A model generated the notes under the pieces. That model was not told the origin of the DNA. It saw nothing but the letters and a program-made list of their open reading frames with translations, and made no database searches. Positions 50,099 to 59,751 of a stretch of 64,000 bases of DNA are shown in pieces. Source of the stretch: Balneola sp. (GTDB lineage Bacteria > Bacteroidota > Rhodothermia > Balneolales > Balneolaceae); contig RHLJ01000005.1 in NCBI GenBank assembly GCA_003712055.1, positions 186,001 to 250,000 on the forward strand, in the 5' to 3' direction. How positions within the stretch are numbered: position 1 is the first letter of the stretch; each line of letters begins with the position of its first letter. Both the position numbers and the translations under genes were made by a program.

Positions 50099-51604
50099 CT
50101 AGAAATGGAACTGCAAAGCAGCGACAGTAAGACCTGTTATCGTTGGGTTATCACCAAAAGTTCTGGATACAAATTGTGTAGCTATTGATAAATCCCAAAG
50201 TTGTGTCTCAATAGCGGTTCCGAAGCTGAAATAATTAGGTAGTTCTGTAGCTAATTGAGTTCCTGCCCGGATAGGAAGGAATTTAAGTGGACGTATTTCA
50301 ATTCCCGCTGAAGCAACAAGCTTCGTAGAATTGAACGCATTGTTTGTAAAGCCAATACTTAAATCGCCCATCAGTTTTATTCTGTTTATTTCCAATAGAG
50401 CCCCGGCATGAAGCGCTGTTGGAAGCAGCACGGAAAAATCACCACGTTCTTGTTGAGCCAGAACAAAAGGATTTTGAGCGCCATATTTGTCAATAAAATC
50501 AATAAACTGACCTGGAGCACCGACAAAAGCATCACTTGCAACTCCAGTTGGTAAAGAGGCTACATTTGTTGTATCGCTTGTAATGTTCAGGTCGATCCCA
50601 TTTTCACTATAGTTTACAAACCCTATATCAGTAATAGATAAGGAGAGACGAAGAGACTTATTTGTTTGCTGATTGTTATTACTTATTGTGGATAAATCAT
50701 TACCAAGAGTGATTAAGTAAGTAAATCCGATATCCAGACCTATTCCTATACCATATCGATTAAAAATCTCGTCGGATATGTTTTGGGTAAGAGCGGTTTC
50801 AGCAGCTACACCATTAAGATATTGATCGGTAGCAATACCAAAATTTCCGGATGCCTGATACTCAAACTCCTGGGTTAGCTGATTGATTCCTCCCGATGTG
50901 GAATACACATTGTCCCATTTGGCATTTTGATAGGCCCCACCTAGCACAAGTTTTGGAGCAATGCCAAAATAGAACTCGTCAAGCCTAGGGGTCATATCAG
51001 AGAAAAAATTAAAGGATTCGGAATACCCAAGGGAGATCTCATATAGAGATTGATAACGGTGAGTAAGGCTTCGATCCAGGCTTTGAACTCCACCAATATC
51101 TTGTAATACATTAGAATACCACCCACGACCTACTTCAAAACTTGAAGATATACGATTTCGAAGAGCGAGGGAAAAAGCACGATCCTCATTTCTCCATTTA
51201 AAGCCTAATAGGATTAGGTCTAATCTGGTTTGATGAAGAGAAGTATTCCGGTCACGTATGTAATTATCTTCTAAAATCTCAAGACGATCTGCATCTGAAA
51301 TAGTATATCTCCCTGGTTCAAAGGCCGAAAGATAATCGGTCAGGTTGCCTGATTGTTGTTCCAGGTCACTAAAGTTTTGAACAGCATTAAAATAGGTTCC
51401 GGTAATAAAAAGCCCGACATCTATATTTCTTCTTCTATCCTGGATAAGCAGATTTGCGGGATTGTAAAAGTTAGCTGAATAGTCGGTAAGGTAAGAACTT
51501 CCACCACCACCCAGAGCTACGTTTCTGGGTGTAAGTACAGGCTGAGCAATGGCAGATACCAATCCTGCCAGAGCCATTATTATGGCACTTACTGTCCTTT
51601 TCAC
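50099..51604 (-). CDS. Outer-membrane beta-barrel protein (DUF5723-like)
   Basis: A 501-residue exported protein: signal peptide MKRTVSAIIMALAGLVSAIAQ, then an LGGGGSSYLTDYSANFYNPANL opening as in FadL/PorV-like and DUF5723 proteins, and a C-terminal aromatic strand ending LQFHF, typical of outer-membrane barrels. The first codon is GTG (51604); the next Met would remove the signal peptide. It begins 17 bp after the uvrD stop, possibly cotranscribed. Ligand or partner unknown. Confidence 0.82.
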   Translation of the reverse strand: MKRTVSAIIMALAGLVSAIAQPVLTPRNVALGGGGSSYLTDYSANFYNPANLLIQDRRRNIDVGLFITGTYFNAVQNFSDLEQQSGNLTDYLSAFEPGRYTISDADRLEILEDNYIRDRNTSLHQTRLDLILLGFKWRNEDRAFSLALRNRISSSFEVGRGWYSNVLQDIGGVQSLDRSLTHRYQSLYEISLGYSESFNFFSDMTPRLDEFYFGIAPKLVLGGAYQNAKWDNVYSTSGGINQLTQEFEYQASGNFGIATDQYLNGVAAETALTQNISDEIFNRYGIGIGLDIGFTYLITLGNDLSTISNNNQQTNKSLRLSLSITDIGFVNYSENGIDLNITSDTTNVASLPTGVASDAFVGAPGQFIDFIDKYGAQNPFVLAQQERGDFSVLLPTALHAGALLEINRIKLMGDLSIGFTNNAFNSTKLVASAGIEIRPLKFLPIRAGTQLATELPNYFSFGTAIETQLWDLSIATQFVSRTFGDNPTITGLTVAALQFHF

Positions 51605-51620
51605 AATCTTAGTTTTCCGT

Positions 51621-53918
51621 CTATTCGATGATTTGAAGAGGGGCGGCCCTCAACATAAGTTTTTTTTGACCTCTTGATTTAAAAAATACGACAACTTTTG
51701 CATCCATTCCTAATCCACTCCTGCTGATTATTTTTCCAGGTCCAAACTTGGCATGGTGTACTTGTGCACCAACCTGGAAGGGGTCTTCTCCATCTTGATA
51801 GTCATATTGTATGGTTGTAGTAGCAGAAGAAGTAGTTTTCTTAGTAATGGGTTTGTCCCAATCATATTCTATCTCAGCAAATCCGGTTTTAGTATCCTTG
51901 GATGTATTGTCGATTGTGAAACGGTCTTTCTTTTGACTAATTGTGGCGCCTGTCTCTGTTCGTACGATACCAGGGTCTACTTCATCTAAGAACCGGGATC
52001 TCAGTTGCTGTTGTTCTTCTCCGAACTTGAACCGGGTTTGGCAATAGCTAAAATAAAGTCTCTGTTCAGCTCTGGTAATGGCTACATAAAAGAGTCGCCT
52101 TTCTTCTTCTATGTCTGCGTCAAATCCCTCTCTTGCTCCAACCGGGAAAAGATTCTCTTCCAATCCTACTACAAATACAACAGGGAACTCAAGACCTTTT
52201 GATCCATGAACGGTCATTAAAGTTACTGCAGGTTTGTTTTCGTCGAATTTATCTCCATCCGTTATTAAGCTGATTTCCTGGAGAAAAGCACTTAAGGATG
52301 GATTAGAAGTTCCTTTTTCGTAATAGGAGATGGCGTTTTGAAATTCTAGTACATTTTCTCTTCGCATCATAGAGTCATGTGAGTTTTCCTCTACCAATGC
52401 TTTCATATAGCCACTTTGTTCGAGTACAGCCCTGGTCACCTCAGTAAGGCTCCTACCTTCTTTTAAGTCTTTGCTGAGGCTGTTCATCATGTTTACAAAT
52501 TCCCGGATTCGAACTTTTGCAGGCTTATATACATCTGTTTGTTCAACCTGTTCAAGCATACTCCAGATAGATACTCTATTCTCCCGGGCGGTATTTCTAA
52601 GATCGTTAATGCTCTTGTTGCCAATACCCCTTGAAGGTTCATTAATGATTCGAATAAGGTTTGTCTCATCATTTTTGTTAACCAACAAAGTTAAATAAGC
52701 CAATACGTCCTTGATCTCCTTACGCTGATAGAAGGAGAGACCACCAATCAACTGATACGTGATATCATGTCTTCGTAAAGCTTCTTCAAATACCCTGGAT
52801 TGGTAGTTTGTTCGATAAAGAATAGCGAACTCGTTGTTTTTATAACCATGTCGCATTTTTAGCTCCAGGATATATTGAGCTACACGATTAGCTTCATCTC
52901 TGTCATCATAGTTTTTGAGAAGAATAATAGGTTCTCCCAATTCTTTCTCCGTCCAAAGAGTCTTCTCAAGTTGTTTTTTATTCTTCTTAATGATGGAATC
53001 AGCACATTGAAGAATAGCTCTTGTGGAGCGGTAATTTTGCTCTAGTGGAACTTGCTTGGCATTGTCATAATCTTCTTGAAAAGAGAGGATGTTCGTTATA
53101 TCGGCGCCACGGAATGAGTAAATACTTTGGGCGTCATCACCAACTACGCAAATATTCTTGTATTTATCAGCCAGCATTTTAGTCACTTTATACTGGGCAT
53201 GATTAGTATCCTGATACTCGTCAATCAGGATATACTTGAAACGATCTTGATATTTTTCTAGGATGTCAGGATGTTCTTCGAATAACTCGATAGGTTTAAC
53301 AAGGAGATCATCGAAATCCATTGCGTTACTTTGCTTTAAGCGTGTTACATAAATAGCATACACCCTGGCTGTGATGTCATCAAGGGTAGAGCTTACAAAG
53401 CGTTCCTGATAATTCTCAGGGTTAATTAACTGGTTCTTGGCATCACTGATTTTATTCCGAATGGCTTTGGGTTTGATCTCGCGGGGATCAAAATTCAGTT
53501 CTTGCAGAATCTGCTTTATAACTGTTTCAGAATCACTGGTATCATAAATCGTGAAGTCTTTACCGTAGCCTAATTTCTCTGCTTCGAAACGAAGGATTTT
53601 AGAAAAGATGGAGTGGAAGGTACCCATCCAGAGTTTTTGGGCTTTATCACCAATGAGATTTTTGATTCTATCCTTCATCTCCCTGGCTGCTTTATTGGTA
53701 AAGGTTAGAGCCAGAATCTCATGAGGAGCTGCTTTAAACTGTTGAAGTAGATAAGCGATGCGGTAAGTAAGTACTCTCGTTTTTCCGGATCCTGCTCCCG
53801 CTACAATAAGTAGAGGCCCGTTGGAGTGGGTAACAGCCTCGTATTGCTGCTTGTTCAGCCCTTTTAGGAAATCGGGAGAATTGCGAGGTTCTTCAGACTG
53901 GAGAGAAAATGTTTTCAT
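51621..53918 (-). CDS. uvrD: UvrD/PcrA-type DNA helicase
   Basis: Superfamily 1A helicase of 765 residues, working in DNA repair and replication-fork processing: Q motif LNKQQYEAV, Walker A GAGSGKT (41-47), motif II in DEYQD, motif III in DAQSIYSFRGAD, motif VI in YVAITRAEQRLYFS. The C-terminal region (FQVGAQVHHAKFGPGKII) is the Tudor-like RNA-polymerase-binding domain of PcrA/UvrD. UvrD, PcrA and Rep cannot be told apart with certainty from the sequence alone. Hairpins at 53983-54051 separate it from valS. Confidence 0.96.
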   Translation of the reverse strand: MKTFSLQSEEPRNSPDFLKGLNKQQYEAVTHSNGPLLIVAGAGSGKTRVLTYRIAYLLQQFKAAPHEILALTFTNKAAREMKDRIKNLIGDKAQKLWMGTFHSIFSKILRFEAEKLGYGKDFTIYDTSDSETVIKQILQELNFDPREIKPKAIRNKISDAKNQLINPENYQERFVSSTLDDITARVYAIYVTRLKQSNAMDFDDLLVKPIELFEEHPDILEKYQDRFKYILIDEYQDTNHAQYKVTKMLADKYKNICVVGDDAQSIYSFRGADITNILSFQEDYDNAKQVPLEQNYRSTRAILQCADSIIKKNKKQLEKTLWTEKELGEPIILLKNYDDRDEANRVAQYILELKMRHGYKNNEFAILYRTNYQSRVFEEALRRHDITYQLIGGLSFYQRKEIKDVLAYLTLLVNKNDETNLIRIINEPSRGIGNKSINDLRNTARENRVSIWSMLEQVEQTDVYKPAKVRIREFVNMMNSLSKDLKEGRSLTEVTRAVLEQSGYMKALVEENSHDSMMRRENVLEFQNAISYYEKGTSNPSLSAFLQEISLITDGDKFDENKPAVTLMTVHGSKGLEFPVVFVVGLEENLFPVGAREGFDADIEEERRLFYVAITRAEQRLYFSYCQTRFKFGEEQQQLRSRFLDEVDPGIVRTETGATISQKKDRFTIDNTSKDTKTGFAEIEYDWDKPITKKTTSSATTTIQYDYQDGEDPFQVGAQVHHAKFGPGKIISRSGLGMDAKVVVFFKSRGQKKLMLRAAPLQIIE

Positions 53919-53982
53919 TACATTTTTCGATTCTTATGGTCTTATTCAATGATAGCATCTCATTACTGACACACTCCTTAAT

Positions 53983-54051
53983 CCCCTCTTAAGAGGGGAA
54001 ATCCTTTGACTATTTTGGTACCCAAAAAAAGAGTTCCCCTCCCTGGAGGGG
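53983..54051. repeat. Pair of C4T/AG4 palindromes
   Basis: Perfect palindrome CCCCTCTTAAGAGGGG (53983-53998) and hairpin CCCCTCC-CT-GGAGGGG (54036-54051), 37 bp apart, in the 147-bp gap between valS and uvrD. C-rich with similar arms, it is another repeat type distinct from the AT-rich ones; it may also end the valS transcript. Confidence 0.75.
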
Positions 54052-54065
54052 ACAGGGGTGGGTTT

Positions 54066-56738
54066 TCATTCGAAATCCTTCAATTGCTCTTGCAGTTTAG
54101 CAAGATTTGCTTCCCCATCTCGCTTTTTGTTTCGCTCGTTTTCAACAACGGCTTCCGGTGCATTATTAACAAAATTCTGATTGCTGAGCTTTCCATTTAC
54201 ACCTTTTAGCCATCCAGTAATTCTGTCAATCTCTTTTTGGATACGTTCCTTTTCCTTGTCAACATCAATCAGTCCGGCAAGAGGTACATATAATTCATTT
54301 CCATTAACAATGGCAGAAGAGCATGCTTTAGGTTTTTCGATGCTCTTTGAGATATCAAGAGATTGCATTGATTGAAGCTTTTCCAAAACCCAACGATTCT
54401 GCGAAAGAGAAGATGCTAACGAATCATCCTTAGTTTTTACAAGTACTTCAAGCGGTTCTTTAGGAGACACGCCCATTTCAGCTCTGATATTTCTAAGCGA
54501 GGAAATCATCTCCTGCATAGTCTGGAAAAGTGTGATGTCATCCTGATTGTCAAAAGCCTCGTTGTATGTAGGCCAATCAGAAATGACCAGTGCTTCTTCA
54601 GGCTTCCGGTCCTGGATGTACTGCCATATTTCTTCTGAGATAAACGGCATGAAAGGGTGGAGGAGTTTCATTAATTGCTCGAAGAACCCAAGAGCTACAT
54701 TCATCTTTTGGGTATCAAAAGAATCACCGTAATTATATGGTTTGGCCAATTCTATATACCAATCACAAAAGTCATCCCAAATTAAAGAGTATACCTTTTT
54801 GAGGGCATCATTAAGCTTATAGTTTTGGAAGTCTTCATCAACTCCTTTGATAGTCTGTTGAATTCTGGCCATCATCCAGCGATCAGCAATATTATCAGAA
54901 TCAATAGAAAGAGTGGGCTCATAGCTTACACCGTCTTCCATATTCATTGTCAAAAAGCGGAAGGCGTTCCAAATCTTATTGGAGAATTTTTTACCCTGAT
55001 CACAAATGGATGGATCAAATGGTAAATCGTTACCAGCTGGAGTGGAGAACAGCATTCCCATACGAACTCCATCTGCTCCATATTCTGAAATCAATTCAAG
55101 TGGATCAGGAGAGTTGCCGAGGCTCTTGCTCATTTTTCGACCAAGCTTATCCCGCACAATTCCTGTATAGTAAACATTTCGGAAGGGTAGATCTCCACGG
55201 TATTCGTAGCCTGAAATAATCATACGTGCTACCCAGAAAAACATAATCTCAGGTGCAGTAACCAGATCATTGGTTGGATAATAATAGTCGACTTCTTCTT
55301 CAGTATAGAATCCATCAAATACCGAAATTGGCCATAGCCATGACGAAAACCAGGTATCCAGTACATCTTCATCTTGAGAGAGATCCGCACCAGTTAACGA
55401 GGCATTTCCTGATTTCTGCTGAGCCAGCTGAATAGCTTCTTCTAAAGTCTTAGCAACAACAAAATCGTCATCACCTTCGCCATAGTAGTAAGCCGGAATA
55501 CGATGTCCCCACCATAACTGCCTGCTAATACACCAGTCTTTGACATTCTCCATCCAGTGGCGATAGGTGTTTTTAAACTTAGCCGGATGGAATTGGATAT
55601 TATCATTCATCACATTTTCGAGAGCTGGCTGTGACAACTCTTTCATAGATACCCACCATTGAAGAGAAAGTCTGGGCTCAATTACCACATCGGTTCGCTC
55701 TGAGTACCCAACCTTGTTCATGTAATCTTCCACCTGTACAAGATTTCCTGCTTCTTCAAGGTCTTTGGATATCAGTTTACGAACCTCAAAGCGGTCTATT
55801 CCTGTATAAAGTTGGCCATCTTCACTGATCGTACCATCTGCATTCATCATATTGATGGTTTCTAGATGGTGTTTCTCACCTAATTCGTAATCATTTACGT
55901 CATGTGCTGGGGTAACTTTCAGACAGCCAGTACCAAATTCCGTGTCCACATAATCATCAAGGATGATCGGTACCTCACGATTTACCAATGGTACAATTGC
56001 TTTCTTACCATGCAGATGAGTGTAGCGCTCATCTTTTGGGTTGATACAAACAGCGGTATCTCCAAGAATGGTTTCAGGTCGAGTTGTGGCTATGGTTACA
56101 AAATCTTCTGTCCCTGAAATCTGGTATCGAACGTAATAAAGTTTGGATTGGACTTCCTTGTGAATTACTTCTTCATCGCTTAAAGCTGTTTGTGCAGCAG
56201 GGTCCCAGTTAATCATCCTGGCGCCACGGTAAATTTTACCTTTGTTGAAAAGATCGATAAAGGTATCTATTACGCTTTCCGAGTACTTTTCATCCATAGT
56301 GAATGCAGTACGATCCCAATCGCAGCTAGCACCAAGCTTTTTCAATTGCTCGAGAATAATTCCACCATGCTTATGAGTCCATTCCCATGCATGTTTAAGA
56401 AATTCATCTCTGGAAAGGTCACTCTTTTTGATACCTTCTTCTCGTAGCTTTCTTACCACTTTTGCTTCAGTAGCTATAGAAGCGTGATCAGTTCCCGGAA
56501 CCCAAAGTGCATTAAACCCCTGCATGCGAGCTCTTCGGGTAAGTACATCCTGAATGGTATTATTGAGCATATGCCCCATATGCAAAACACCCGTTACATT
56601 AGGAGGAGGGATCACAATAGTGAATGGCTCTTTGGAATGATCTACTTCCGAACGGAAATAGTTATGATCCATCCAATAGGAGTACCATTTGTCCTCAACC
56701 TGTGTAGGATCATATTTTGATGGAATTTCTTTAATCAT
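54066..56738 (-). CDS. valS: Valyl-tRNA synthetase
   Basis: Class I synthetase of 890 residues: PPPNVTGVLHMGHML (HIGH as HMGH, residues 53-56), an editing (CP1) domain with TTRPETILGDTAV, KMSKS (535-539, RKMSKSLGNSPDP) and a C-terminal coiled coil (DVDKEKERIQKEIDRITGWLKGVNGKL) which contacts the tRNA corner. It charges tRNA-Val and hydrolyses mischarged Thr-tRNA. Full length and intact. Upstream of its start lies an imperfect inverted repeat (56753-56814). Confidence 0.98.
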   Translation of the reverse strand: MIKEIPSKYDPTQVEDKWYSYWMDHNYFRSEVDHSKEPFTIVIPPPNVTGVLHMGHMLNNTIQDVLTRRARMQGFNALWVPGTDHASIATEAKVVRKLREEGIKKSDLSRDEFLKHAWEWTHKHGGIILEQLKKLGASCDWDRTAFTMDEKYSESVIDTFIDLFNKGKIYRGARMINWDPAAQTALSDEEVIHKEVQSKLYYVRYQISGTEDFVTIATTRPETILGDTAVCINPKDERYTHLHGKKAIVPLVNREVPIILDDYVDTEFGTGCLKVTPAHDVNDYELGEKHHLETINMMNADGTISEDGQLYTGIDRFEVRKLISKDLEEAGNLVQVEDYMNKVGYSERTDVVIEPRLSLQWWVSMKELSQPALENVMNDNIQFHPAKFKNTYRHWMENVKDWCISRQLWWGHRIPAYYYGEGDDDFVVAKTLEEAIQLAQQKSGNASLTGADLSQDEDVLDTWFSSWLWPISVFDGFYTEEEVDYYYPTNDLVTAPEIMFFWVARMIISGYEYRGDLPFRNVYYTGIVRDKLGRKMSKSLGNSPDPLELISEYGADGVRMGMLFSTPAGNDLPFDPSICDQGKKFSNKIWNAFRFLTMNMEDGVSYEPTLSIDSDNIADRWMMARIQQTIKGVDEDFQNYKLNDALKKVYSLIWDDFCDWYIELAKPYNYGDSFDTQKMNVALGFFEQLMKLLHPFMPFISEEIWQYIQDRKPEEALVISDWPTYNEAFDNQDDITLFQTMQEMISSLRNIRAEMGVSPKEPLEVLVKTKDDSLASSLSQNRWVLEKLQSMQSLDISKSIEKPKACSSAIVNGNELYVPLAGLIDVDKEKERIQKEIDRITGWLKGVNGKLSNQNFVNNAPEAVVENERNKKRDGEANLAKLQEQLKDFE

Positions 56739-56752
56739 GGCCTGTATAGTTT

Positions 56753-56814
56753 TGCCACGAAAGCACTAAAGCACAAAAGAAAATTTACCTTCGTGTTTTT
56801 GAGATTTAGTGGCA
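56753..56814. repeat. Imperfect inverted repeat with TGCCAC/GTGGCA ends
   Basis: The ends TGCCACGAAAGCACTAAAG and CGTGTTTTTGAGATTTAGTGGCA pair imperfectly (TGCCAC at 56753-56758 and CTAAA near 56766-56770, against TTTAGTGGCA at 56805-56814). It fills the gap between rsmB and valS. Low-complexity intergenic repeat; no gene. Confidence 0.5.
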
Positions 56815-56821
56815 GCAAAAA

Positions 56822-58204
56822 TTACTTTACTCGCTTCAACAATACTCCAAAATGTCCGTCACATCCGTGAATATGCGGAAAGGTCTGATATGCCTTACCA
56901 TCTTCAGCAAGTACTTCTTCCGGTACAAAATCATCAAGTGGTTCAAGCACGAAATTATCGTCCATCTTTTCGAGAAGCTTGTTCACCTGCTCCATATTTT
57001 CTTCTGGTTCAATAGAGCATGTACTATAAACCAATCGGCCACCTAGTTTTACCATATTTGCAGCTTCTTCAAGAAGTTGCTCCTGTAATTCCACAGCCTT
57101 TTTAAGTCCTTCTTCGTCTCTTCTCCAGCGTAAGTCAGCTCGTTTGCTTAATACACCAGTTCCGGTACAAGGGGCATCCAGTAACACGGCATCAGCGAGC
57201 GGGAGAGATAATTCAAGTACATCTCCACGCCTGATTTTGATATTCTCGGCACCAAAACTAAGTGCGCTTTCAGCTAGTTTCTCCAATCGCTCTCCTGAAA
57301 TATCCACGGCGAGAATATCACTATTCGCTTCAGTTAAATCGGCGATCATAATCGATTTGGTACCAGGTGCGGCACATAGATCATAAATCTTTTCATCTGG
57401 TTGGGGATCTAACACAAAAGGGGCCAGTCCTGCAGCAATATCCTGAACCTGGCAAAGTCCTTTCAACAGCAATCCCTTCTCAATGAAAGGTTGTACAGAA
57501 TCCACTTTATAGAAATTTGGGAGCCACTCACTTTCTTCAAATTCAACACCCATCTTATCCATGCGGAGCTCAAAATTCTCTGGTTTGGTACGAAGCGTGT
57601 TCACACGAACATAGTAGTTGGGACGTGTGTTATTGGCCTGCATTAGCTGGAAAGCTTCGCGCTCACCAAAACGCTTACTCCATCGGGCAACCATCCATTC
57701 AGGATGTGAGAAAGTAGCAGCAACTAGCTTGGTTCGATCAGGATATGCAGGCTTTGGGAGATTCTCTATATCACGCTGAAGGTTACGCATGATTGCATTT
57801 ACAAGATCACCCGTTTTTGAGCCTAACTTAAATTTCGCGATTTCTACGGCTTCATTAATAGCCGCATAATCAGGGGTGCTATCCATGAATAACATATCAT
57901 AGATCCCCAAACGTAGAATATTCTTTAGCTCCGCCTTCATTTCATCTACAGCAATGCTAGAATAATGGTCGATTAAGAAATCCAGGTAGCTTCGGCGACG
58001 AAAAATGTTTTGGACGTATTCTCGAACCTGAGCTTTTTCTCTTGTATCCAGTTCATCCGCAATGGAATAATCCAGGTTTCGATTGATATCAAATTCTATA
58101 AGTATGTCAATGCTTGCTGAGCGCTCTGAAAATTCGGTTTCCACTGGAGTACTGATTAAAAGTGTAAGGTTCTTGCTATGAAAAAAGGTGATTTTTTGAG
58201 TCAC
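56822..58204 (-). CDS. rsmB: 16S rRNA m5C967 methyltransferase
   Basis: A NusB-like N-terminal RNA-binding domain (about residues 25-150) followed by a SAM-dependent methyltransferase: CAAPGTKS (SAM loop), DAPCTGTGVLSKR (motif IV with Pro-Cys) and YSTCSIEPEEN with catalytic Cys of motif VI near residue 396. Methylates C967 of 16S rRNA. The first codon is GTG at 58204; a later GTG at 58144 would begin just before the NusB-like domain and may be the true start, since no ATG precedes residue 85. Terminator hairpin upstream separates it from creD. Confidence 0.95.
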   Translation of the reverse strand: MTQKITFFHSKNLTLLISTPVETEFSERSASIDILIEFDINRNLDYSIADELDTREKAQVREYVQNIFRRRSYLDFLIDHYSSIAVDEMKAELKNILRLGIYDMLFMDSTPDYAAINEAVEIAKFKLGSKTGDLVNAIMRNLQRDIENLPKPAYPDRTKLVAATFSHPEWMVARWSKRFGEREAFQLMQANNTRPNYYVRVNTLRTKPENFELRMDKMGVEFEESEWLPNFYKVDSVQPFIEKGLLLKGLCQVQDIAAGLAPFVLDPQPDEKIYDLCAAPGTKSIMIADLTEANSDILAVDISGERLEKLAESALSFGAENIKIRRGDVLELSLPLADAVLLDAPCTGTGVLSKRADLRWRRDEEGLKKAVELQEQLLEEAANMVKLGGRLVYSTCSIEPEENMEQVNKLLEKMDDNFVLEPLDDFVPEEVLAEDGKAYQTFPHIHGCDGHFGVLLKRVK

Positions 58205-58230
58205 CTTTCATCGTGTATATCTATAAAAAT

Positions 58231-58253
58231 GAGCCGATGGATTAGATCGGCTC
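58231..58253 (-). terminator. Intrinsic terminator after creD
   Basis: Stem GAGCCGAT/ATCGGCTC (58231-58238/58246-58253), loop 7 nt; on the minus strand it is followed by ATTTTTATAG. Lies 48 bp after the creD stop and before rsmB. Confidence 0.82.
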
Positions 58254-58300
58254 AAGAACGACAAAGATAGAATTTTAAGAGGGGATTTGCTACTACAAAG

Positions 58301-59671
58301 TCACAACTTTACTTCTGAATTAAGCTTATACCAATCTATTTTTCTAGAGAAATACATTACAAATCCCAGAATCAGGAATAATCCCAAACTTCCTGTTAAT
58401 AAAGCCAGGTTTTCCATTTGTATGATTATGAATATGAAGCCATAGAGTACGATTAGTGTTCCAGAGAGCAGAAGTGTAAAACGAGTGTTTTTCAATACAG
58501 CTTTTACATATCCAGCTACCAATAAAAGTGTTAGCGAGGAGGAGAGTAGGTAGGCAATATCAAAAGATGTGTATTCAGATATAGAAAGCAGTAGGGTATA
58601 GAAAAGGCATAGAGCTAGACCAACAAGGGTATACTGAATAGGATGTATTGCCTTCTTGTTGAAGATTTCAACAAAAAAGAAAACCAAAAAAGTTAGGCCG
58701 ATGAATAGAATAGCATATTTGATACTTCGCTCACTACGTTGGTAGTTATCAGCTGGGATAAAAAAGTCTACACCGAATGCTGAGGCCTTTATGTCATGTT
58801 TTTGATTTGTCCACTGCTGAGGATAGCTTCGGTTTAAATCAATAATGTCCCAGCTTGTTTTAAAACCTTCTTGGCTTATGTGTTTATCATCTGTGTTGGG
58901 TAGAAATGTTCCATTAAAGCTTGGAGAAGGCCATGATGAATTCATACTTACCTGGGTAGTTTTACCTACAGGAGTGAAATAAATATGGTCGCTTCCTTTT
59001 AAATTAAGATCAAAAGAAAAATCAGCCCCTTTGATTAATTGACCCTTATTCTCGAGTTCTGTTGTGGCATGAATCCCAGTTCTTATTAAACCCTTATCCA
59101 TAATTTCTGAACCAGCAGAAAACGGTTTGTCTTCGTTTCCCCAGTTTAGAATTACCTGTTTGTCTATTCCTCGTATATCTGAAATACCTACAGTAATAAA
59201 TGCCTGATAAAGCAAAAGATCGTTCATTGCTATGCCAAGCGAAGAGGGATTAAAATCAGCAAAAAATCCTTTGAAGGTTGTCTGGCTATCATATACAGCT
59301 ACTTCAAATATTCCACGATTTAAGCGTTGAGGTATTACATGGCTATTAACTTTTAATTCATCTGGGAGGATGTGGATTTGGTTAATCTTTTCTATGAATT
59401 CGTATTCATTGGTAGCACTTTTTTGAACCTTTATTATTCGTTTGTATGGAATGGTAAGAATAGGTCCGATTACGGTCTGCTCTTTCCCCCATTTTTCTCC
59501 GATTTCTGAAATGGCTTCTGTTTTAATTTCGGTTCGATCAGAAATTAATCCGCGGACCATCGAGGCAGGGATTAACATTAACAAGGTAAGGCAAACTATT
59601 AGGGTAATTTTTAAGAATAGTCCATTCTTTTGAGTGAAGCTTTGTTTTAGAGGATTCTCTTGTTCTGACAT
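58301..59671 (-). CDS. creD: CreD family inner-membrane protein
   Basis: A 456-residue protein with an N-terminal helix (about 20-42), a large periplasmic domain and five to six C-terminal helices (about 310-445). Blocks such as RTEIKTEAISEIGEKWGKEQTVIGPILTIPY and SRRSERSIKYAILFIGLTFLVFFFVEIFNKKAIHPIQYTLVGLALCLFYTLLLSISEY (given here in parts) are characteristic of CreD. In enterobacteria CreD belongs to the CreBC regulon and is linked to envelope stress and colicin tolerance; no creBC is beside it. Neighbour of the MuiA-like gene (80 bp). Confidence 0.93.
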   Translation of the reverse strand: MSEQENPLKQSFTQKNGLFLKITLIVCLTLLMLIPASMVRGLISDRTEIKTEAISEIGEKWGKEQTVIGPILTIPYKRIIKVQKSATNEYEFIEKINQIHILPDELKVNSHVIPQRLNRGIFEVAVYDSQTTFKGFFADFNPSSLGIAMNDLLLYQAFITVGISDIRGIDKQVILNWGNEDKPFSAGSEIMDKGLIRTGIHATTELENKGQLIKGADFSFDLNLKGSDHIYFTPVGKTTQVSMNSSWPSPSFNGTFLPNTDDKHISQEGFKTSWDIIDLNRSYPQQWTNQKHDIKASAFGVDFFIPADNYQRSERSIKYAILFIGLTFLVFFFVEIFNKKAIHPIQYTLVGLALCLFYTLLLSISEYTSFDIAYLLSSSLTLLLVAGYVKAVLKNTRFTLLLSGTLIVLYGFIFIIIQMENLALLTGSLGLFLILGFVMYFSRKIDWYKLNSEVKL

Positions 59672-59751
59672 TTGGGTAAGGGTTAGTTTAGGTGAAATGA
59701 AATGAGTTTAACCCTCACCTAAATGTTAGGTTCCTTTATTAAGTGTGAATA